From assembly GCF_932294415.1 (NCBI RefSeq), contig NC_065542.1, positions 2,869,501-2,933,500 of the forward strand: a stretch of DNA of 64,000 bases. Direction: 5' to 3'. Shown one piece after another: positions 58,545 through 64,000 of the stretch. Under the pieces are notes generated by a model, which did no database searches, was not told the DNA's origin, and saw nothing but the letters and a program-made list of their open reading frames with translations. The position numbers were made by a program, and so were the translations under genes. The stretch comes from Quercus robur (taxonomy: Eukaryota > Streptophyta > Magnoliopsida > Fagales > Fagaceae). Position 1 is the stretch's first letter. Every line of letters begins with the position of its first letter.

Positions 58545-61500
58545 CTACAATAGAGGCCTTCCACTGTAATCCAAAAGGGGCCTCCCTGTGCCCACAAGGG
58601 ATGTTCTTCTTGAGCCATGAGTTGAGAGCAGAATTCGGAGTGTCCAATTGAGAATGTTTGGTGCAAAAACCCTGTATAGAAGGAATATGTCATACCAACT
58701 TGGAAACTTCATGTATGAGTCTCCTTGGCATGCCCCGGATACAATCAACCTAGCGTAGTCCTCCGCAGTTCCACCAGTCACATGTACCTAAAAAATAAAC
58801 GATTAGCTATACGTTACCTCATGTATCAAATATATGTATTCTTTCTTTTTACAGTGCGTCTATCAAGGTTAGTTTTAAAGGCGAGTATCATGCATTTGAA
58901 CATTAATATCCTCTTCTTTATTTGGTCACAAAAACAAAATAAGTAAGTGTCCTCCACTAAGAACTACTAGCATTCTCTTTCTGCAACCAAAGGTGTCAAG
59001 GGCTCTTTTAGCACCTGAGATGTGTGTAGTCCATCTTCTCTCTCCTATACGCCAGATATAATTAAAGAAAGCACTCAATTGGGATGACTGCAACGTTGAC
59101 CCTTAGTTTTATCAGTTTTGATATTGTTAGAATTATGGTTTAAGTGATTAAATTCACCATTTCCTGATAGCTTAAGTTTTTGGGAGAATTGGTAATTTAA
59201 CAGATATAAAGTAATTTTTCCATGAATCAACATTTAAACTATTGTGCTAAACAATTGTAGAAGTTCATTCTTAACAAAGGTAACTGTATATACAATAATG
59301 GTGGAGATATGAAAGCCATCAATTAAAGACTTACTTCTCTTTCTTCCTTCCATTGCATCTCTGCACCATCCTCTACCATAAACTTGCCTCCAGTTATTTC
59401 ACTTCGCCAATTCAACTATGTGTTGCAATCGTTATTCCAACATCATCTTTCACTTCAAATCTCAGTGTCTCATAGAAGTTCACAAGAGCTGCCTTAGCAG
59501 CCTAGTATTTGAAAACACCAGAAGTAAAAGAAAACCAATTAGTGCTATCTGATTAAGAAAGCATGGCATACAGTGCGATGAAGGAAGGTAAAACAAAGCC
59601 AAAAGCAAAAGAGACAGCATAGAGGAAAAATAAAGATTGACCTCAGAGACGTGTGTGTGTGTGTCTGTGTGTAACCAGGTGCATTATGATATTTAATTTT
59701 GATATCTATGATGACAAAGTTAGGAAGACCATGAAATTAAATCATATTCATTCTTCTAGGACATTTCTAGCTATGAGTTAATGACACGTAGATTTTCTTC
59801 CTAAAATGGTGCTGCATAATCTGGTAAAGTTATCCCATTAGCGTTCTTTTTTTTGTGTCAATATTGGCATTCAGAATCTTTCTTGACCTTTTTTTTTTTT
59901 TTTTTTGGTGGCAAATGAGTCTAATCTGAAGCTTTGTTTACAAATACTACAGAAAACAAAACTACCTAATTAATTATCCTCAAATAAAAATAAATAATTA
60001 AAAAAACAACTGAAAAGAAAGTGAAAGAAACTCAAACAAGTCAAAGTTCATAGTCCTACTCACAGCATATAAACTCATTCTTGGCAGAGGTAATAACCAG
60101 TTATCTACTGAGGCATTAACAATAATTCGACCATTGCTGTGATGTAGATAAGGTAAAGCAATATATGTTGTATAGACATTTCCCCAAACGTTTATGTCCT
60201 GCAAACAAAAAATTCCCAAACCACAATGTCATTGTAGTGGTAACTGAAAACAAATTAAGTGCACATTGTATCAAAAGTATTATTTGAACCAATATTATTG
60301 AAAAGCTAAGGCTGCGTCACATGATTTCCTATTCATGCAGCTAGTACTCCTTACCATTAAATGTGGAAACACGGATGTATCAGTCACTTCCTCAAAGTAG
60401 AATCTGTGCCCCAAACTCGCAGCGTTTACAAGATGATCGGCTGCAAGAATTTTACAAAAAAATGATGAAAAAGAGAAAATGCAACAGAAGTTCGTTGATA
60501 CAGCAGTATAAAACACAAGCTTATTTATGAAGTCAAACATCCTTACAAGTCACAACTCCATTGATCTGCCTATACTAATGGTAAAAGCCTTCTTATATGA
60601 GTGTGCATTGAAGTGATATCAGAATCCAAAAATACGCCTCAGATAAGTGAAAGAAATTTCATAGGTTAATGAAATAAAGTGAAAGCATGTTTAGAATCAT
60701 ATATATACGACAACAAGAATTATCTCTAATTTACTACATTGAAGTCTGTAATGCTTTGCAAGTGAAGACTAGTTCTTGCAACATTATCTTCTCATAAATA
60801 GCTGGAATAGTTTGGTTAGTTAGATTATGGCTCTCAAGAATGCGTAGAACAGAGAAATGATTCTAACTCAAGACCATCTACTTTGACACCATAATAAATT
60901 ACCAATTGTTCCAAAAGTGTAGTTTGTTAGAAAAGGTTGAACATTAAAAAAAAAAAAAAAAGGCTTGCCACATAACAACTCATAACTAACAAGCTAGTTT
61001 TTTGAGCATTTAAGGCATGCCATATCAAAGTGTGCAAAGTGCACACTATGGTAAACAGTGCATCTGCTGTGAATGTGATGCCATGTACTATAGTTGTTGT
61101 GGTGAAGATACAAACTTGTTTTAATCAAAATTCAAGTAGCTCCATGTTATATGCAATTGTCAACATTCAACCAACAATTTTGAGTGAGACATACCACGCC
61201 CATAGAATTTTATTGTCTTATTAACAAATCTCCTACAATCCTCTTCCTTGACAACATCTGCAGCTATAATTGTGATATGATTTGCACCAATTCGCCTTGC
61301 GTTCTCACTGATCACTCGGAGCCTGTTCTCTCGTCTGGCAACCAATACAAGATTTGCCCTCCTCTTTGCATATTCATATGCAATTTGCTGCAATCACAGA
61401 CAGCCAATATATAGCATGACCTTATTAAACCTATTTATCAGGGGAAAAAAGGGCGAGAATCATAATGTTATTTGATTCAAATGAACGAAGAATGTATTAG

Positions 61501-63270
61501 TAATGCATAACTCTTTTTGTGCTCATTATCTGTCAACCCATGTGTTAGCTTCTTAAAGGAAATAGCATTCTTGTCTTCTAATTCTTATATTCTTGCAATC
61601 CAAAAGAGTGGTGTCACTGTTGTTGGAAACTTGACTAAATTATAATGTGATTTTTAACTTCTCAAGGGGACAAAGTTTGAGTGTCCTGCTCTAAAAAATA
61701 ATGACATATCACTCAGTAAACTACCAGTTGTCCCAAAAATTTAAGCATAAATCTAATCACTTAACCATTGTTGTAATACTTTAACCACGTGTGGATCCCA
61801 ACTTCCCTTAATATGCCAATTAATAAGCCAATGCCATGCGAGATTTTTATCTTTTTAAGAGATTTTTAACTTTTTAAATAGGAGATAGAGTTGAGGAACT
61901 TTTTAAATAGGAGGTAGAGTTAAGATGGTTAGGGTTCAATGCCATCTACTTTGATACCATGATAAATTACCAATTGTCCTAAAATTGAATGTTTAAAGAA
62001 TAAAGAAAATTTGAATTTTATCATTTAATTATTATTCTTACACTATAGTAAGATGAGTACTTAAATCCCAAAATTTAAATATACAAGCCTCAACAGGTAA
62101 ACGGCTGGATAAACCATATCACACTATAGGGTTTAACTCTTTTCAAAGAATATGCTTATTACCATATGATCTTAATTAGAAACATAAACCCTGTGCCGAA
62201 AAATGATCCAATAACCAATTCTAATCATATATGATTTATGATTATAGATTAGTAATTGACTTATCCTCAGAAGGTCACCATCTTATTTGATACTTTTTTC
62301 AATGGATACATAATGATTGAACCCATGAAATCCATTGTTTTTTAATCATTAAGTCAAAACATCAATGGCTAAAATTTTAGTGCAGGCTCACTTCTTTATT
62401 CACTCCAAGAGACTTTACAATTTGTGAGACTACAAGAGACTTTACTTGAGATAAATGGAACCAATATACCCTGTTAGTTTGAAACTTAGTTCAGTAATTT
62501 GTTGGATATTAATTTTCAACCATCTCACCTATCTTAATTTTGTTTATGCAGTCTCTTAAAGTTTTAACCAATTTGGCAATTCAACTGTCATCTCACCCAT
62601 CTTACATGTGAAGCCTCCCATATTAATTTTTAACCAACTTAAGCATTTCAATTCATGTCATCTAAACTTTCATATAAAAGCTATAAAAATAGTTTTAAAA
62701 TATGGAAAGTAATTTAAACATCAAGGAATATGCAAAATTGGAAAAAGAGAAATTTACCTCTCCTATTCCTGAGGAAGCTCCAGTGATAATGACCACTTTG
62801 GGTGTGTTTGGATAGAACTTATTTTGCTGAAATTGAAAACTGAAAACACTGTAGCAAAATAATTTTTAAATGTGTGAATAGTACCGTGAGACCCATTTTT
62901 AATGAAAAAATTGATAAAAAATGAAATTTGTGAGTCCGTGAACAGTGCACGGATGTACTGTTCACGTAAAACTGGTCAAATGTTACGGCTACTGTTCATG
63001 TACAGTACATGAACAGTAGCCGCTTGTGAGGGGGAAAACGTGTGAAAAAAAAAGAAAAAAAAAAAAAAGGAGAAAACGTAGAAACTGAAACGCAACGCAG
63101 CAAACGCCAACCCAAACACACACTTTATCTTCCATATTTTCATTATATATGGAGTTGTAGACCCACTCACAAGCATTGATGAAGCACAAAGTTGGCCATG
63201 CAAAGGCTAGTAGCATCACCAAACTTTCCGGAGGCACCACCCAATTCAATATAGTGTTAAAGAGAGCCAT
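58545..63270 (-). pseudogene. Steroleosin / 11-beta-HSD-like SDR, probably inactivated
   Basis: The parent family is NADPH-dependent short-chain dehydrogenases on oil bodies or ER that act on sterol-like substrates. Six exons: 63270-62758 (split by a MITE at 62802-63120), 61387-61195, 60440-60355, 60198-60064, 59501-59335 and 58787-58545. Without the MITE the coding length would be about 336 aa. Visible: an N-terminal hydrophobic anchor with a Pro-containing turn (VVPPESLVMLLAFAWP), the cofactor motif TGASSGIGE, the NxxG-type region HLVNAAS (altered from NNAG), the Ser-bearing IIVNASVDNWLLP, and the catalytic Y-A-A-A-K across the exon 4/5 junction. Damage: the MITE in exon 1, a TGA where family members have Trp (ATHS-stop-IGE) and a one-base deletion shortly after it in exon 5 (167 nt where 168 would keep frame). 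Exon borders are intact. It is recently dead, or sequenced from a dead allele. Confidence 0.85.
62802..63120. mobile_element. hAT-like MITE, 319 bp, inside a coding exon
   Basis: Ends GTGTGTTTGGATAG and CAACCCAAACACA are inverted repeats. Flanks CACTTTGG and CACTTTAT (62794-62801 and 63121-63128) match at 6 of 8 positions, suiting an 8-bp hAT target site. Inside are two perfect hairpins: GTGAACAGT/ACTGTTCAC (62938-62966) and an 18-bp-arm palindrome (62986-63022). Confidence 0.85.
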
Positions 63271-63362
63271 CACCAAAAAGCTTCAATTCACTCAAGAATT
63301 GCTGTAGAGGAAGAGATTATTGCTTAGTTTGGTAGGTGAATTGAGAGAGAAAAGGAAGCAAG

Positions 63363-63370
63363 ATATATAA
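63363..63370 (-). promoter_or_regulatory. TATA box of the SDR locus
   Basis: TTATATAT on the minus strand about 95 bp upstream of the ATG at 63270, in normal position, so the promoter may still be live. Confidence 0.5.
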
Positions 63371-63445
63371 GGCAGGAGAGCTTGAGGTTTGACATATAGT
63401 GCTAGCTACTCGATACCATGATTACATGCATAAAGGGTGTGAGCA

Positions 63446-64000
63446 GTGGCGAAGCCAAGAATTTATCTTGGGGGGGCCATTTATAAAATTTTGTGTGTGT
63501 ATGAAATCTAAAATAGTAATTTACAATACTTCGTAACTCAATATGTGCTATAAACAACAACTAAATATATATATATATATATATTTTTTTTTTTTTTGAA
63601 GTGCTAAATACATGTTAATATAGCAATATATATTGTATATTTTAATCAAATTAATCAAGTACATTTATAAATTATAATGCCGTATAGTATATAATATATT
63701 GATTATTATAATAACAAATAATGTATTATAAGGAATATATATAAAAAAGAAAGCAAATGAAAAATAAAGTAACACGTACAGGAGCACTATACATGGGTGA
63801 GGGGCCTACGAAAGCTTCAAATTTGTCTTTCACTCTTTCTTGTCTAATTTAGTCACACAGAACTTTTACTTTTATATTGTAAACACAAAACTGCAGTAGT
63901 AGTGGGAAAAGGAAAGAACTGAAAAGAAAAAAAAAGTTTTTAGATTGTATTCTATTTTACAATATTTTTACAAAATGTTGATGTGGCCAACCTTTTATTG
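63446..64000. mobile_element. Probable DNA transposon terminus (runs off the window)
   Basis: CAGTGGCGAAGCCAAGAATT followed by a G run (GGGGGGGCC) is a terminus found widely in plant DNA transposons. The other end was not located; it may lie beyond 64000. The remainder is AT-rich and non-coding. Confidence 0.45.

Overview
This is a 64 kb window of nuclear DNA from a dicotyledonous plant. It is very AT-rich, it has spliced genes with GT-AG introns, and it carries a dense layer of plant repeats (LTR elements, hAT-type MITEs, tRNA-derived SINEs, a Helitron-like element). A woody dicot is plausible from the look of the repeats, but that is only an impression; nothing here fixes the species.

Five host gene loci can be supported. 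They are: (1) a seven-exon patatin-like acyl hydrolase on the minus strand (3331-6026, 395 aa); (2) a three-exon DUF506 / PDDEXK-like protein on the minus strand (9413-11756, 265 aa); (3) a three-exon chloroplast Rieske-like protein of the PSB33/LIL8 type on the plus strand (34472-36934, 286 aa), followed by a 5'-truncated pseudogene copy at 46629-47445; (4) a single-exon AP2/ERF transcription factor on the plus strand (54951-55484, 177 aa); (5) a six-exon steroleosin/11-beta-hydroxysteroid dehydrogenase-like gene on the minus strand (58545-63270) that looks dead: a hAT-like MITE sits in exon 1, and exon 5 has a nonsense codon and a one-base deletion. A faint exon-like series on the plus strand at 560-2690 may be a decayed sixth gene. 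The loci are unrelated in pathway and do not form a cluster.

Layout. 1-9.4 kb: patatin gene between two diverged copies of one segment. 9.4-11.9 kb: DUF506 gene. 12-25.5 kb: no host gene; local tandem duplications, SINEs, a LINE RNase H fragment, three solo LTRs and homopolymer tracts. 25.5-31.0 kb: one complete-looking but non-autonomous LTR retrotransposon (754-bp LTRs, 5-bp target duplication, two arrays of 81-bp repeats, no gag-pol recognised). 31-34.4 kb: AT-rich spacer with a Helitron-like element. 34.5-53.6 kb: PSB33 and a large tandem duplication (35.2-45.6 kb against 45.6-53.6 kb) whose left edge lies in PSB33 intron 1. 53.6-58.5 kb: ERF gene and two short tandem arrays. 58.5-63.3 kb: dehydrogenase pseudogene. 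63.4 kb to end: probable terminus of another transposon.

The strongest theme is that the window dates its own insertions. Because many segments are duplicated, most mobile elements can be compared with an empty paralogous site, giving exact ends and target duplications. No novel protein-coding system was found. The best candidates for something undescribed are a two-module, repeat-array LTR element, a CTCCTCGG-type hairpin shared by several different LTRs, a start-stop uORF one base before the PSB33 start, and a MITE in a coding exon that could be spliced out in frame.
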